Below are positions 1-10,282 of a stretch of DNA of 64,000 nt, one piece after another (position 1 is the stretch's first letter; the number at the start of each line of letters is the position of its first letter). Below the pieces are notes generated by a model. That model had not been told where the DNA came from, ran no database searches, and worked only from the letters and a program-made list of their open reading frames with translations. The stretch spans positions 248,001 through 312,000 of the forward strand of contig JAHBUS010000001.1 of assembly GCA_019637955.1 (NCBI GenBank). Direction: 5' to 3'. Both the position numbers and the translations under genes were made by a program. This DNA comes from Pseudobdellovibrionaceae bacterium. GTDB taxonomy: Bacteria > Bdellovibrionota > Bdellovibrionia > Bdellovibrionales > Bdellovibrionaceae.

Positions 1-2310
1 CGGAACCTTGTCGCCGATGTACTGGTCAAAGACCTGCACCTGCACCAATTTCGCTCCGCCCGCCTTCTTGATCTCGGCGGTCACATCGGCCACGGCGAGT
101 GACTTGGGCATCAGCAGCGCCACATCACGCTCGATTTTCGGGAAGCGCGAGAAGTCCGAATACTTTTGTAAACGAGGTTGGCCTTTGAACAACGGCTCCA
201 ACTCGATCTCGGCCAACGCGACTTGCGTGCGCACCTTTTCGTCATTGACGAGAACCGGGTGCAAGCTGCCGAGGAAACCGATTTTCGCGTTTTCTTTTTC
301 GACCACGGCGAACTGTCCACGGTGCAAGAAGTCCGGCGTCTGACTGCGGTCCGTGAGCGGCGAAAACTTGAAGCTCGAAATTCCGAAGTGGGTCAGCACT
401 TCTTGCAGAGCCGCTTTGAGTTCGAGAACGACGGCGTGAGTCGGGTTCTGAGTCCACAGACTGGTTTGAAAGCCCCACGCGATCAGCCCCAGGCGCCAAT
501 GCTCGATGAAAGCGCCGTCTTTGAGTTCGAAGGTTTTGCCGATCTCGAAGAGGCGTCCCGTTTCGTTGCCTTGACGGTAATTGTCCAGGGCGTTTTTCCA
601 GAGGCTCATCGACAGCGTCGAACGCATGACGTTGATGTCGTCGCTCAGCGGATTCAAAAGCTTGATCGGCTTTTCGGAAACGAGCAGTCCCGCGCCCGAA
701 AGGTGGGTGAAGTTTTTAAGAAAATCTTTTTCGTTCTTCTCGCCGACGAACGCGTAGTTTTGCGCTTCGAAGTAACCTTCCGAACGCATCAATCGCGACA
801 GCTTTTGGCGCAGACGGTAGTTCAGGTCATGCGCGGCCGGACGCTCGCTCGACACCGGGAGACTCTCCGGAATTTTGTCGTAGCCATTCAGGCGCGCGTA
901 CTCTTCGACGAGATCCATTTCCATTTCAAGGTCGAAACGGAAGGTGGGCGGCAAGATTTGGTAAGCACCTTCGGCCTGCATCTTTTCGAGGCCGCAACCC
1001 AAACGGGTCATGTAGGTCTCGAACAGCTTGGCATCGGCCTGGTAGCCCAAACGCTGCGAAACGGTCGCGAGCTTGATCACGACCGGCGATTTCTTCACGG
1101 GTTTCGGGTAGAAATCGTGGGGCTGCGAGAACGCGGTCCCACCGGCCACCTTCAAAATGAGTTCGGCCGCACGGTCCATGGCGTTCAGGGTGCCATCGGG
1201 ATCCACGCCGCGGGTGAAGCGGTACGCCGAATCGGTTTGAATGCCGTGCAGGCGCGACGCTTTACGAACCGCCGAGGGTTCAAAGTACGCGGCTTCCAAG
1301 AAAATCTCAGTGGTCGATTCCGACACTCCCGAATTTTGTCCGCCCACCACGCCGGCCATCGCAACGTTGCGTTCCCCGTCTTGAATCATGAGCTCTTCGC
1401 CCGTGAGTTTCTTCTCGGTGCCGTCGAGGGTTTTAAAAATTTCGCCCGCTTTGCCTTTGGCCACAATGATTTGATTGCCGCGGACTTCGCGCGCGTCGAA
1501 CGCGTGCAAAGGCTGACCCAGCTCGAGCATCACGTAATTGGTGACGTCGACGACGTTGTTGATCGAATTCAGGCCCACGGCCTCAAGGCGCGAGGCGAGC
1601 CAAGCGGGACTGGGGCCGACTTTGACGCCCGAGATGAAGCGGCCGCAATACCGGGGACACGCCTCGGCATCTTGCACGCTGAGCTTCACCTGCTCTTTGG
1701 TGGAGCGCTCGCTTGTACCAAAATCGGGAATGTGTTTTTTCAAAGGACGGTCGAGCAAGCACGACACCTCGCGGGCAAGGCCGAAGTGGCTGAGGCAGTC
1801 CGCGCGGTTGGGGGTGACCTTGAGCTCAAACGTCACGTCGTCCAGGCCTTTGTACTCGGCGAAGGGTTTACCAATGGGAGCCTCGGCGGGAAGGATCTCG
1901 ATGCCGTCGGACTCTTTGGCCAAACCCAGTTCTTTGAGTGAGCAGAGCATGCCGCCCGACTCCACTCCTCGAACCACCGCCTTTTTTATCGCGAAGTTCC
2001 CGGGCAAAACCGCGCCCGGAAGCGCGACGATCACGCGGTCGTTGGCTTTGTGGTTCTGCGCGCCGCAAACGATCTGGTGCACGACGCCCTCGCCGGTCGT
2101 CACCTGGCAGAGCGAGAGTTTATCGGCGTTCGGGTGCTTGTCTTTGGTGAGAATCAAGCCGACGACGACATTGGCGAAATCTTTCGATTTGTTGTTGATC
2201 TCTTCAACTTCAAGTCCCGCACCGGTCAAGAGCGCGCCGAGCGCCTCGGGTTTATTCATGTAATCGGCGACGTCGACGAAATCTTGCAGCCATTTCAACG
2301 AGATCTTCAC
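1..2310 (-). CDS. pheT: Phenylalanyl-tRNA synthetase beta subunit (3' end outside window)
   Basis: This encodes the beta subunit of the alpha2-beta2 PheRS, which charges tRNA-Phe in the cytoplasm and edits mischarged Tyr-tRNA. Reading from the GTG at 2310 gives an uninterrupted frame to the window edge (770 codons of about 800). The N-terminus carries the EMAP/tRNA-binding-like domain ([12 protein letters not shown] region), the middle shows the B5-type stretch around GVDPDGT, and the last visible residues [13 protein letters not shown] match the start of the C-terminal FDX-ACB anticodon domain, so roughly 30-40 residues are missing. The GTG start overlaps the pheS stop by 4 nt (GTGA), the usual pheST coupling. 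Identity is certain; only the 3' end is unseen. Confidence 0.96.
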   Translation of the reverse strand, partial: MKISLKWLQDFVDVADYMNKPEALGALLTGAGLEVEEINNKSKDFANVVVGLILTKDKHPNADKLSLCQVTTGEGVVHQIVCGAQNHKANDRVIVALPGAVLPGNFAIKKAVVRGVESGGMLCSLKELGLAKESDGIEILPAEAPIGKPFAEYKGLDDVTFELKVTPNRADCLSHFGLAREVSCLLDRPLKKHIPDFGTSERSTKEQVKLSVQDAEACPRYCGRFISGVKVGPSPAWLASRLEAVGLNSINNVVDVTNYVMLELGQPLHAFDAREVRGNQIIVAKGKAGEIFKTLDGTEKKLTGEELMIQDGERNVAMAGVVGGQNSGVSESTTEIFLEAAYFEPSAVRKASRLHGIQTDSAYRFTRGVDPDGTLNAMDRAAELILKVAGGTAFSQPHDFYPKPVKKSPVVIKLATVSQRLGYQADAKLFETYMTRLGCGLEKMQAEGAYQILPPTFRFDLEMEMDLVEEYARLNGYDKIPESLPVSSERPAAHDLNYRLRQKLSRLMRSEGYFEAQNYAFVGEKNEKDFLKNFTHLSGAGLLVSEKPIKLLNPLSDDINVMRSTLSMSLWKNALDNYRQGNETGRLFEIGKTFELKDGAFIEHWRLGLIAWGFQTSLWTQNPTHAVVLELKAALQEVLTHFGISSFKFSPLTDRSQTPDFLHRGQFAVVEKENAKIGFLGSLHPVLVNDEKVRTQVALAEIELEPLFKGQPRLQKYSDFSRFPKIERDVALLMPKSLAVADVTAEIKKAGGAKLVQVQVFDQYIGDKVP

Positions 2311-3359
2311 AGGGCACCTCCGGTCACGAATTGGCCGAGGAAGCGCAAATCATTTTCGGGAAACAAACGGATATCGGTGATGCCGTACTTGATGATCGCC
2401 ATGCGCTCGATGCCGAAGCCGAACGCGAACCCCTGCCATTTTGACGTGTCGATGTTCGACTGCTCGAACACTTTGGGATTCACAAGACCGCAGCCGCCGA
2501 TCTCGATCCAGCCTGACTGTTTGCACAGGCTGCAGCCATTGCCCTTACAGATGGGGCATTGGCAATCGACTTCGGCCGACGGCTCGGTGAACGGAAAGAA
2601 GCTCGGGCGGAAACGAACCGCGAGGCTCGCGCCGAAGAACTCTTTCACGAAAAAGCTGATCGTGCCTTTGAGATCGGCCATCGAGACTTTTTCGTCGACG
2701 CAGATGCCTTCGATTTGGTGAAAGTGCGGAAGGTGCGAGATGTCGCTGTCGCAGCGGAAGACCGCGCCCGTTCCGATCAAACGGAGCGGCGGCTTTTCGC
2801 TTTGGTACACGTGCACCTGAATCGGGCTCGTGTGCGTGCGCAAGACGTGGGTTTGATCCACGAAGAAGGTGTCTTGCATGTCGCGCGCGGGGTGATTTTT
2901 AGGGATGTTCAAGGCTTCGAAGTTGTAGAAGTCCGACTCGATGAGCGGGCCTTGCCGGAGCGAATACCCGAGGCGTCCCAGGATCGCGACGATCTCGTTG
3001 GTCACGCTCGAAACGGGGTGCTCCGAACCCACCGCGCGGGGCACGCCCGGTAGGGTGAGGTCGAGCTCTTCGCTCTGCATGCGTGCTTCAATCTCTTTCA
3101 CTTTGAGGCCGTCTTCGGCTTTGACGTAAGCCTCTTCGAGAGCTTGCTTCACCTCATTCACAAGTTTGCCGAAACCGGGCTTGTCCTCTTTGGGGAGAGC
3201 GGCCATCTCTTTCATGATTTCGGTGACGTGACCAGATTTTCCCCAGTACTCCACCTTCACTTGGTAAAGGGCTTGGCTGGAAGGCGCCGCTTGGATCTTC
3301 TCCAGGGCCTCTTTTTTCAAAGTCTCGAGTTTTGATTGCGCAACTTGGATTTGTGACAT
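2307..3359 (-). CDS. pheS: Phenylalanyl-tRNA synthetase alpha subunit
   Basis: Catalytic subunit of PheRS (class II aminoacyl-tRNA synthetase), forming phenylalanyl-adenylate and transferring Phe to tRNA. The 350-residue product starts [10 protein letters not shown] with an N-terminal coiled-coil tRNA-binding arm (about residues 1-85), then class II motifs: [11 protein letters not shown] (motif 1/2 region), [22 protein letters not shown] and the C-terminal motif 3 [17 protein letters not shown]. The frame is open for 35 codons upstream of 3359, but that extension (cysteine/tryptophan-rich, unlike PheS) is rejected and the ATG at 3359 fits the family's usual length. First gene of the pheST unit, divergent from rsmG, so its promoter should lie in 3360-3433. 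Confidence 0.97.
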   Translation of the reverse strand: MSQIQVAQSKLETLKKEALEKIQAAPSSQALYQVKVEYWGKSGHVTEIMKEMAALPKEDKPGFGKLVNEVKQALEEAYVKAEDGLKVKEIEARMQSEELDLTLPGVPRAVGSEHPVSSVTNEIVAILGRLGYSLRQGPLIESDFYNFEALNIPKNHPARDMQDTFFVDQTHVLRTHTSPIQVHVYQSEKPPLRLIGTGAVFRCDSDISHLPHFHQIEGICVDEKVSMADLKGTISFFVKEFFGASLAVRFRPSFFPFTEPSAEVDCQCPICKGNGCSLCKQSGWIEIGGCGLVNPKVFEQSNIDTSKWQGFAFGFGIERMAIIKYGITDIRLFPENDLRFLGQFVTGGAL

Positions 3360-3433
3360 AGGTTTCGGATTATTCAATGATTTCAAGGTGAAAGCCAAAT
3401 AAATTCTGGCAAAACCTGCACTGACAAAGAGCC

Positions 3434-4255
3434 ATGGCGCACAAGAATAGAACCAACATTTCACCGATGCGAGGAAAGCAGGGAAAGAGCCATCAAAAGC
3501 CCCTGCAGATTTTCAACGCCTACGAGGCTGAAGACCGCCTGAGAGACCTTTTCGGCAACCACGGGATGGGACACGTCACCCCGGCCGAGCGCCGCTTGTT
3601 GGCCGAATTTTACGTCCTGCTCATGGAGAACCAAAAGACCGAGAACTTCACCCGTCTTTTGAGCCTGAAAGACGTCGGCATCCGCCACTTTGTGGACTGC
3701 CTGATTGTCGCGCAGCTTACGAAACTTCAGTTCCCCTTGATTGACGTCGGAACCGGTCCCGGCTTTCCGGGCATCCCGCTTAAAATTTTGTATCCCGATC
3801 AAAAGATCATCTTGGCCGAAGGGGTTCAGCGCCGCGTGGAGTTCTTAAAAACCGTGCGCGAAAAGCTGGATCTGCCGAACCTCGACATCATCGGCCGCAA
3901 CGTGAACCCCTGGTTTATGTATCCGGTTCAGGGCGTGATCACCCGCGCGGTGGAAGACGTTCGCAACACGCTTTTGAACGTGCTCTCGTGCGTTCAACTG
4001 GGTGGCCGCGTGTACCTGATGAAAGGCCCCAACGTTGATCCCGAAATCGGCGTCGCGGCCAAAGAGGCTGGAGAGTTCTACAAACTCGTCGAAGACCATG
4101 CCTACACGCTTCCGCACACGTCGCACGACCGCCGCCTTCTGGTGTACGAAAAGATCAAGCACGCCCCTCTGCCGGACATCGACGATGAGCCCTGGCCGCA
4201 AGAGGAACTCTTCGACAACCAGAATTTGCGTTTCAAAAAGGGCTCCCAGGCATGA
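3434..4255 (+). CDS. rsmG: 16S rRNA (guanine-N7)-methyltransferase RsmG (GidB)
   Basis: RsmG methylates N7 of G527 in the 530 loop of 16S rRNA using S-adenosylmethionine. The Rossmann-like SAM-binding motif is visible as [17 protein letters not shown] (about residues 100-116), preceded by [20 protein letters not shown], which aligns with the family's N(L/F)T...RHxLDS signature. The 273-residue form is longer than usual (about 210) because of a basic N-terminal extension of about 40 residues; alternative in-frame ATGs at 3467 and 3566 have no better ribosome binding site, so the start is uncertain. Its stop overlaps the start of the next methyltransferase by 4 nt, pointing to a two-gene rRNA/tRNA modification operon. 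Confidence 0.88.
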   Translation: MAHKNRTNISPMRGKQGKSHQKPLQIFNAYEAEDRLRDLFGNHGMGHVTPAERRLLAEFYVLLMENQKTENFTRLLSLKDVGIRHFVDCLIVAQLTKLQFPLIDVGTGPGFPGIPLKILYPDQKIILAEGVQRRVEFLKTVREKLDLPNLDIIGRNVNPWFMYPVQGVITRAVEDVRNTLLNVLSCVQLGGRVYLMKGPNVDPEIGVAAKEAGEFYKLVEDHAYTLPHTSHDRRLLVYEKIKHAPLPDIDDEPWPQEELFDNQNLRFKKGSQA

Positions 4256-5001
4256 TCAACATCTCAAGCCCCGTCAATCCGCAGGTGCGCCTGTGGAAAT
4301 CACTGTCGACCTCCAAAGGCATCCGCAAAGAAGGTCTCTTTATTCTTTCGGGTGAAAAACTCATCCGCGAAATGGCCCGAAGCCGCACGGTTGAAGTCGT
4401 CGCCGAACTGATCAACCCCGAGCTGGAGGCCATCACCCAAGCGCCCCAGTGCTTCATGCTCGCCAAAGATCTTTTTAACGATGTGGACGAACTCGGCACG
4501 CACTTCAATCTCTTGGTCTGCAAAACGCCCGAGATGGAGCCCTGGGATTCGCACGCACCGCCGGAAGGTCTTGAAGTCTTCTGCCCGCTCGGCGATCCCA
4601 AAAATGTCGGCGCGCTCGTGCGTTCGGCCGAAGCCTTTGGCGCGAGCCAGGTCGTGCTCCTCGAAGAGTGCGCGCATCCCTTTTTGCCGCCAGCGATCAA
4701 AGCCTCGGCGGGCTCGAGTTTAAAAATGACGCTCAAACGGGGGCCGTCGCTGCGCGCTCTCGAGGGCGAATTCCACGCGCTCGAACTGGATGGCGCCTCG
4801 CTAACGACTTTTAAATGGCCCCAAAACGCCCGTCTTCTCGTCGGCGAGGAAGGCCCGGGCCTGCAGGCTTTGGGTCCCAAAGCCAAAATCCAAAAAATCT
4901 CCATCCCCACTCAAGGGGTCGAGTCGCTCAACGCCACCGTCGCGGCCTCAATCACGCTCTTTCACTACCACCAGCAATTCGCAAAACCGCCGCTCGGATA
5001 A
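4252..5001 (+). CDS. SpoU/TrmH-family RNA 2'-O-methyltransferase
   Basis: SAM-dependent ribose methyltransferase with a SPOUT (trefoil-knot) fold; the family contains TrmH, RlmB and TsnR-type enzymes acting on tRNA or 23S rRNA. The N-terminal third (residues 10-90) resembles the RNA-binding SpoU_sub_bind domain (GLFILSGEKLIREM). The three SPOUT motifs are present: GDPKNVGALVRSAEAFGA (motif 1), LLVGEEGPGL (motif 2) and IPTQGVESLNATVAASI (motif 3). It is 249 residues, normal for RlmB-like proteins, and starts within the rsmG stop (ATGA). The substrate nucleotide cannot be assigned from sequence alone. It ends convergently with the mevalonate operon 82 bp downstream. Confidence 0.85.
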   Translation: MINISSPVNPQVRLWKSLSTSKGIRKEGLFILSGEKLIREMARSRTVEVVAELINPELEAITQAPQCFMLAKDLFNDVDELGTHFNLLVCKTPEMEPWDSHAPPEGLEVFCPLGDPKNVGALVRSAEAFGASQVVLLEECAHPFLPPAIKASAGSSLKMTLKRGPSLRALEGEFHALELDGASLTTFKWPQNARLLVGEEGPGLQALGPKAKIQKISIPTQGVESLNATVAASITLFHYHQQFAKPPLG

Positions 5002-5083
5002 CTTCGGGAGAACCCCTCTAAAATCCGCGGCGCCCAAGAAACATCGCGTCACGCTCACCACCGCGACGGATGTCGATTTCCAA

Positions 5084-5980
5084 TTAAGATTTAAAACAGG
5101 GAATCAGCTGCGATCGCAGCTCGGTTGGCGGCGGCGCCGTCCAGAGACTCAGAATGTAGCCGCCCTTGCCGGAGCCGGTGGGTTTCACCGCCAGCGCGCC
5201 GTGAGTGCGCAATTGATTCATATGATTTTGCACGGCCCCTTCGGTGAGACCCCAATCGCGAAAAGACTCGGCAGCCAAGTCCATCGCCTGGGCCAGGGCC
5301 TGAGGCCCATCGCCCGCCTCCAGCTGCAGGGCCTTTTCACAGAGTTCGGCGGCGGCACCCATTTGGGCATCGAGCTGTTGACCGCGCTCCGAGTTTTCGA
5401 CGAGCAGGCGCTTGACCTGGCTCACGCAGTCCAAGGTCATTCCACGCTGGCCGGAGTACGAAACGTAAAGCTCGGGGGTCCACCGGCGCTCGGGCAAAAC
5501 TTGCGGCTCTTGTCCGCGAAAATATTTGAGCGGCTTGCCTTTGATCGCAACCGCGATGTCCAACCCTGACGACTCACCATGAAAGAGGTTCTCCAGCGTG
5601 CGTGCGAAATCGGCGATCTCGGCGGGTTGAATGACATTCAAATGCGCAAACCAACGCGACATCGCCACGCAAAGCGCGGCGCTCGCGCCCAATCCCGCGC
5701 CGACCGGAATCTCGCTGGTCAAGCGGACCTCGCCGTGAAAACTTGAACGCGACACCTCTTTGAGTTCGCATGCCTTCTCGAGCACGCCCCAAAACAACAT
5801 TTGCAGCTCATCGCCATGCGATCCACCGCACATCAGACGCAGTGACTCTCCCGGAGCACCAGCCGTGTAATCTAAATTCAGCTTTCTCGACTCCAGCGGA
5901 AACACCAAGGCGGGAGCGCCACGCAAAACCGCGTGCTCGCCCGCTAGAATCCATTTGCCGGTGGTCTCCGTTCGGAACAA
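5084..5980 (-). CDS. mvk: Mevalonate kinase (GHMP family)
   Basis: Probably phosphorylates mevalonate to 5-phosphomevalonate with ATP. The 298-residue product has the three GHMP motifs: an N-terminal motif 1 (GKWILAGEHAVLRGAPAL, residues 8-25), the ATP-binding glycine loop PVGAGLGASAAL (92-103) and a C-terminal motif 3 (KPTGSGKGGY). AGEHAVLRG is typical of mevalonate kinase. It starts with TTG at 5980, 3 nt after the mvaD stop, with a GGGG stretch upstream as a weak Shine-Dalgarno. Last gene of the fni-HMGR-kinase-mvaD-mvk run. Assignment between mevalonate and phosphomevalonate kinase for the two kinases here rests on motif resemblance and could be swapped. Confidence 0.82.
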   Translation of the reverse strand: MFRTETTGKWILAGEHAVLRGAPALVFPLESRKLNLDYTAGAPGESLRLMCGGSHGDELQMLFWGVLEKACELKEVSRSSFHGEVRLTSEIPVGAGLGASAALCVAMSRWFAHLNVIQPAEIADFARTLENLFHGESSGLDIAVAIKGKPLKYFRGQEPQVLPERRWTPELYVSYSGQRGMTLDCVSQVKRLLVENSERGQQLDAQMGAAAELCEKALQLEAGDGPQALAQAMDLAAESFRDWGLTEGAVQNHMNQLRTHGALAVKPTGSGKGGYILSLWTAPPPTELRSQLIPCFKS

Positions 5981-5983
5981 GCG

Positions 5984-6964
5984 TTACCCCTGACCGCTCG
6001 TCGTCATCGCGCCGCTCGAGAAACACGAGTATTTGGGATGAAAGAACGAGTGGATTTTCTTCTGAAGCTCGGTTTGATTGTCGCGGAAGAGCAGGTGCAC
6101 GTTGGCGCCCGCATCCATCGTCACGATCGGGCCGTCTTTTTCGGACTGCCAAATTTCGCGGATCGTTTGCAGAACTTCGATGGTTCCGGGCTCGATATAA
6201 CCGAAGGCCGGCTTGGATGTTTCAAAAAGCGCGTGCATGTCCCAAAATTCCGACCAGCAAATCTGATACGCCTGCTCCCAATCTTTTTCGCGGAACGCCG
6301 CGAGCAGATCGGCCAAGCGCGCCTCGGCGCGCTCGGGCCGCCCCGTGAACAAGGGGCTTGTCACCACCCGTCGGTGCGCTTCGCTCGAAGACACTTTCTT
6401 TTTTGCCGAAGTCACCACCACCACACTGTGACGCAAGTTTTGAACCGGCAGATCCAAAGGACGGATTCCTGTCGGCGTCCAGAGCGCCCACGGAGCGAAG
6501 AACGAGCGGCAGCTCGACCCCGAACCTTTGCGCGACACCTCGGCCAATTCAAACCGCGACGGCGTTTCACGACCCGACTCTTGCGCGAGTTTCGACACGG
6601 CCAGCGTCAGCGCCGCGAAACTCGAAGCGCTACTGGCCAAGCCGCAGTCGCTCGGAAAATTATTGGCCGAGCGAACGACGTAGGAGCCGTTCAGACCGAG
6701 TTCTTTTTTTAGACTTTGAAAATGTCGAAGAAAACGGATCTTGCCGTTCTCGCTCATCTCGAAGGGTGCGAAGCCCGGTCCCGAGAGGGGCTGCCAGTCG
6801 TCCTGACCCTCTTTATCACCGGTCTTCTCGATCTCGACGAAGGTGCGCAGCTCATCCAAAGTGAACGAGAAGGAGCTGTTCGTCGGACGATTACCGGCGG
6901 TGTCGATCTTACCCATGTATTTGATCAAGGCGATGTTGCTGGGCGCGCTGACTTCGATTTTCAA
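5984..6964 (-). CDS. mvaD: Diphosphomevalonate decarboxylase
   Basis: ATP-dependent decarboxylation of 5-diphosphomevalonate to isopentenyl diphosphate, the last committed step of the classical mevalonate pathway. The 326-residue GHMP-fold protein begins KIEVSAPSNIALIKYMGK, the MvaD N-terminal signature (SAPxNIALIKYxGK), has the glycine/serine loop SDCGLASSASSFAAL and the C-terminal MDAGANVHLL containing the conserved catalytic Asp. The correct start is the TTG at 6964 overlapping the upstream kinase's stop (TTGA), with GGAGG about 8 nt upstream; longer readings into the kinase gene have no support. The presence of MvaD shows the classical rather than the archaeal (phosphomevalonate decarboxylase) route. 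Confidence 0.92.
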   Translation of the reverse strand: MKIEVSAPSNIALIKYMGKIDTAGNRPTNSSFSFTLDELRTFVEIEKTGDKEGQDDWQPLSGPGFAPFEMSENGKIRFLRHFQSLKKELGLNGSYVVRSANNFPSDCGLASSASSFAALTLAVSKLAQESGRETPSRFELAEVSRKGSGSSCRSFFAPWALWTPTGIRPLDLPVQNLRHSVVVVTSAKKKVSSSEAHRRVVTSPLFTGRPERAEARLADLLAAFREKDWEQAYQICWSEFWDMHALFETSKPAFGYIEPGTIEVLQTIREIWQSEKDGPIVTMDAGANVHLLFRDNQTELQKKIHSFFHPKYSCFSSGAMTTSGQG

Positions 6965-7860
6965 GGCTGAGCCTCCAGAACGTGGGTCGATTTGAAGAAC
7001 AGACCCTCGGACAAATGATGATGGTTCGCGATGATGGTGTACTTGCGGCTCAGGAGATCGCTGATGCGCGGAATGTCTTTGTCGTCCACGAGCGCGCAAA
7101 TCACGTCGGCGCCCAAAGCGCCGCAGCCTTTGATCGCGCGGATCGAGGGGGCTTTGCCCACCTCGTCGATGATCTTGGTGGTCGCGGGCGCTTCGAATCC
7201 CAAAAATTTCAGCGTCTCACGGACTTTGCGGACCGAGTCCACGAAGTTCTGTTCGTGCTTGATCCGGTGCGCTTGCAGCGCTTGACGGGTCAGATTTTCG
7301 AGCGCCGACGAATCCCACTCCCCGAGCGATTGAAGATGCTCGTGCGTGGGGGTTTTGTGTCCGGTCGAGAACAAGATAAATCCCAAATTCGGGAAGCCCC
7401 AGGAGGTGGACTCCAATCGGCCTTGGCTGCGCTCAAAGAGCGTCACGCCCCCGCGCGCCTGCGCCACCAGATCGGCGCCGCTCGGGCGCGCACCCTTTTG
7501 CGACGAGAGCTCCCAGTAGAGCTGAAGCATCTCGGAGTGGTCTTGCTCGAGCTGCGCCTCGACCGAAACGGCCTGGCTGGCTTTGATGGCCGAATACAAA
7601 AGCAAAAATTCGGCGCCGCTCGCACCCAATCCGCCCAAAGATGAAGGGTTCACGAACTCCGCCGACCATTGACCGGTGATATTCGCAAAACGCGCCCAGA
7701 GTTTGCCGGCGGGAGATTCGGGATGAAAAGGACTCACGCCCGTACCGCGCTGAACGCGCAGCTCAAAGCGGGGCTCCGTGCCGAGCAAAAGGCTCGGGCC
7801 GCCGTTTAAAACCAAATACTCACCAAGCAAGAATGTCTTCGAGGGACAGGAGAGAATCAT
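6961..7860 (-). CDS. mvaK2: GHMP kinase, probable phosphomevalonate kinase
   Basis: Third GHMP enzyme of the cluster, by elimination the phosphomevalonate kinase (5-phosphomevalonate + ATP to 5-diphosphomevalonate). The 299-residue product starts MILSCPSKTFLLGEYLVLNG, where SKxFLLGEYxVLxGG is a motif-1 variant seen in mevalonate/phosphomevalonate kinases; motif 2 is SLGGLGASGAEFLLLYSA and motif 3 IKGCGALGADVICAL. It sits between HMG-CoA reductase (9 nt upstream) and mvaD (4-nt overlap). Function as phosphomevalonate kinase is inferred from context; sequence alone supports GHMP kinase with isoprenoid-pathway type motifs. Confidence 0.75.
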   Translation of the reverse strand: MILSCPSKTFLLGEYLVLNGGPSLLLGTEPRFELRVQRGTGVSPFHPESPAGKLWARFANITGQWSAEFVNPSSLGGLGASGAEFLLLYSAIKASQAVSVEAQLEQDHSEMLQLYWELSSQKGARPSGADLVAQARGGVTLFERSQGRLESTSWGFPNLGFILFSTGHKTPTHEHLQSLGEWDSSALENLTRQALQAHRIKHEQNFVDSVRKVRETLKFLGFEAPATTKIIDEVGKAPSIRAIKGCGALGADVICALVDDKDIPRISDLLSRKYTIIANHHHLSEGLFFKSTHVLEAQP

Positions 7861-7869
7861 GAATAAATC

Positions 7870-9219
7870 CTAATTGTGCTGACGCGCGGTTTGAGCCCGC
7901 AAATCCTTGAGGACTTCGATCGCGTTGGTCAGCGAGATCCGTTTCTTGAGGGCCAAGATTTCTTCCAGTTTCTTGACCATGTAAGGCATTTCAACTTCCT
8001 CGGCACCGGCGCCGAGAGACAGGTTTTTAATATGAAGGCGCATGTGCCCTTCGATGATCCCGACGGTGGTGAGCGCGCGCAAGGCGCCCAAGTTCTGCAC
8101 CAAACCAACCGCGGCCATGATGCGGCCAAGCTTGGCGGCATTGGGATTTCCCATCATGCGCAACGACATGCTGGCCGTCGGGTGCAGCGCGGTCACGCCG
8201 CCCACGGTGCCGACAATCACGGGAGCCAAGAAGGTGCCGACCAAGAACTTGCCGTCACGCTTCCACTCGGTGATCGAGCGGTACTGCCCGTCACGGGCCG
8301 CGAACGCGTGCACCCCCGCCTCGACCGCACGCCAGTCATTGCCGGTCGCGATCAAAATCGGATCAATGCCGTTCAAGACACCTTTGTTGTTGGTGGAAGC
8401 CCGGTAAGGATCAAGTTTTGAAAAGAGCGAAGCCTCTTCGATTTTTTCAGCCAGTTCGGCGTCGATGTTTTCCATCGTGACCGTGGCTTTGGTGAGCTTG
8501 GTGTCGACGAGATTCGACAAAATGCACATCGTCACCTTTTCACCGGTGAGCTCTTCGATGGGCTGTTTCAAAAATTCGCAGACTTGGTTCATCACGTTCG
8601 CGCCCATGGCGTCGACCGCGTTCATGTGAACGTGGATCACGGCCATGACTTGGCCGTCGTCACGCACGAGCGCGCGCGTTTCGATTTTGGTCACCCCGCC
8701 TCCGCGGCGGACCATCCCGAACGCCACCTCACGGTTGGCCACATCGATGAACTCTTGTTTTTTTGATTGGATCTGGGCCGCGAACTTCGTGAAGTCGCGG
8801 ACCTTGTTGAGTTGGATCTGGCCCAGAATGTCTTGGCCGATCGACTCGGTGGTGATGTGGCCGTTTTCACGGACCCACTTCGCCGTTTTGCTGGCGGCCG
8901 CCACGATCGAGGTTTCTTCGACGGCCATCGGGATGATCAGGTCTTCGCCATCGATGCGGAAGTTGGTCGCAACTCCCATCGGCACTTGAAAATAGCCGAT
9001 CACGTTCTCGATGAACTTCTCGCCGAGGGCCGTGTCTTGCAATCCCCCCGCGCGCAGGTAATCAGCATCGGCGCGGTCCAAAACTTTCATTTGTTGGAGA
9101 CGCTTGAGACGTTCTTCGCGCGAGAGTTTGGAAAAACCTTGGAAGAATTCGGTCCAGTCTTTCGCCGACGCGGGAACAAAGGAGGCTCCGTGAATTTGCG
9201 AATCTTGATTCAATTCCAT
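7870..9219 (-). CDS. mvaA: Hydroxymethylglutaryl-CoA reductase, class II
   Basis: Reduces HMG-CoA to mevalonate. The 449-residue protein lacks the membrane domain of eukaryotic enzymes and has the bacterial class II layout: ENVIGYFQVPMGVATNF (catalytic Glu), EETSIVAAASKTAKW, DAMGANVMNQV (cofactor-binding DAMGxN), ATGNDWRAVEAG, VGTVGGVTALHPT and the C-terminal flap histidine in EGHMRLH. Start chosen at ATG 9219 because AAGGAGG lies 8 nt upstream; a longer frame to 9270 overlaps fni further and has no site. The true start lies inside the fni coding end (10-nt overlap), implying translational coupling. Context shows a biosynthetic role although many class II enzymes are used for mevalonate degradation. 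Confidence 0.95.
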   Translation of the reverse strand: MELNQDSQIHGASFVPASAKDWTEFFQGFSKLSREERLKRLQQMKVLDRADADYLRAGGLQDTALGEKFIENVIGYFQVPMGVATNFRIDGEDLIIPMAVEETSIVAAASKTAKWVRENGHITTESIGQDILGQIQLNKVRDFTKFAAQIQSKKQEFIDVANREVAFGMVRRGGGVTKIETRALVRDDGQVMAVIHVHMNAVDAMGANVMNQVCEFLKQPIEELTGEKVTMCILSNLVDTKLTKATVTMENIDAELAEKIEEASLFSKLDPYRASTNNKGVLNGIDPILIATGNDWRAVEAGVHAFAARDGQYRSITEWKRDGKFLVGTFLAPVIVGTVGGVTALHPTASMSLRMMGNPNAAKLGRIMAAVGLVQNLGALRALTTVGIIEGHMRLHIKNLSLGAGAEEVEMPYMVKKLEEILALKKRISLTNAIEVLKDLRAQTARQHN

Positions 9220-10256
9220 TTCCAAAGCCTCCTTTCCTTGAGTTCTTGCACGGTTCGAGAACCGGTGCAAAACAAAGCGATTTTGAGCTCGTACTCGAGC
9301 TGCTCCATCACTCGTAAAAGCTCGGCTTCGGAGTGTAGTGCAGCTTTCAAAAGAGGTTGAGCAAAACCCACTTTTTCAGCACCTATTGCAAAAAGTTTAG
9401 CCGCATCGAGTCCACTGCGAACGCCGCCCGAAGCCCAGAGCTGATAAGGAACAAGACTCATGCGCCCCTCGAGCAAAGACTCTACCGTCGAGAGCCCCCA
9501 ATTTGCGAAGGTCTTGGCCGCTTGCGCCTGCGGCGTGGAGTCTTCGGAACGACGGCCTTCGAGACGGCCCCAGTGAGTACCGCCCAAACCCGCGACATCA
9601 ACGGCCTTTACGCCCGTGTCCTGTAAACGTTTGAATGTTGAGGCCCCGATGCCGCAGCCGACCTCTTTGATGATGATCGGAACCGAAAGTTCGCGCGCGA
9701 GTTGCGTGATTTTTTGCACACCATTTTTAAATTGCGGCGTGCCCTCGGGCTGCAAACATTCTTGAAGAGGATTGAGGTGCACGAAAAGAGCGCGTGCTTG
9801 CAAGTTATCCACAAGAGTCTGGATATCTCTGACAGACGATGTAATAACTTGCGCGATGCCAAGATTGCCGAACAAGACGGCACGTGGTGCATTTTTACGA
9901 ATAAATTTCCACTCTTGAGCCGCTTCAGGGTCTGACAGTTCCCGTCTTTGCGATCCGACACCCATGGCCCAGCCGCGCGTTTGCGCAGCCACAGCGAATC
10001 TCGAGTTCAGATCGAGGGCGTTTGTGTGACCCGCTGTCATGGATGAAATAAAAAGGGGAACCGAAACCTCGGTTCCCCAATAAGAATCTGAAAGTGTGAT
10101 CTCGTTGAAATCGAGATCCGGCAGAGCCTCGTGCACCAAACGAATGCGCTCAAGTCCCGACTGACCTTGCGCTTGAATTTCTTCTTCAAGCGCAAGACGA
10201 ATGTGATCTTGTTTACGGTTTTCGAATTGGCTTAAGGACTCTTTGTCGTCTTTCAT
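9210..10256 (-). CDS. fni: Type 2 isopentenyl-diphosphate delta-isomerase
   Basis: FMN- and NADPH-dependent interconversion of IPP and DMAPP. The 348-residue TIM-barrel protein shows the family motifs in order: FENRKQDHIRLAL, SVPLFISSMTAGH, MGVGSQR, VLFGNLGIAQ, LFVHLNPLQE, VPIIIKEVGCGI, VDVAGLGGTHWGRLEGRR and LWASGGVRSGLDAAK (phosphate/FMN-binding). Start ATG at 10256, 26 nt after the rplT stop with no terminator between, so the mevalonate genes are probably expressed from the rpmI-rplT transcript. Its end overlaps the HMG-CoA reductase start by 10 nt. Confidence 0.94.
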   Translation of the reverse strand: MKDDKESLSQFENRKQDHIRLALEEEIQAQGQSGLERIRLVHEALPDLDFNEITLSDSYWGTEVSVPLFISSMTAGHTNALDLNSRFAVAAQTRGWAMGVGSQRRELSDPEAAQEWKFIRKNAPRAVLFGNLGIAQVITSSVRDIQTLVDNLQARALFVHLNPLQECLQPEGTPQFKNGVQKITQLARELSVPIIIKEVGCGIGASTFKRLQDTGVKAVDVAGLGGTHWGRLEGRRSEDSTPQAQAAKTFANWGLSTVESLLEGRMSLVPYQLWASGGVRSGLDAAKLFAIGAEKVGFAQPLLKAALHSEAELLRVMEQLEYELKIALFCTGSRTVQELKERRLWKWN

Positions 10257-10282
10257 TCCGGAAATCCGGGATCAAAGAACGA

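Noticed and set aside
178-1941. A 587-codon plus-strand open frame opposite pheT
   Set aside because: Antisense to an intact, clearly recognisable pheT; composition is that of a GC-rich shadow frame and no ribosome binding site or family is seen.
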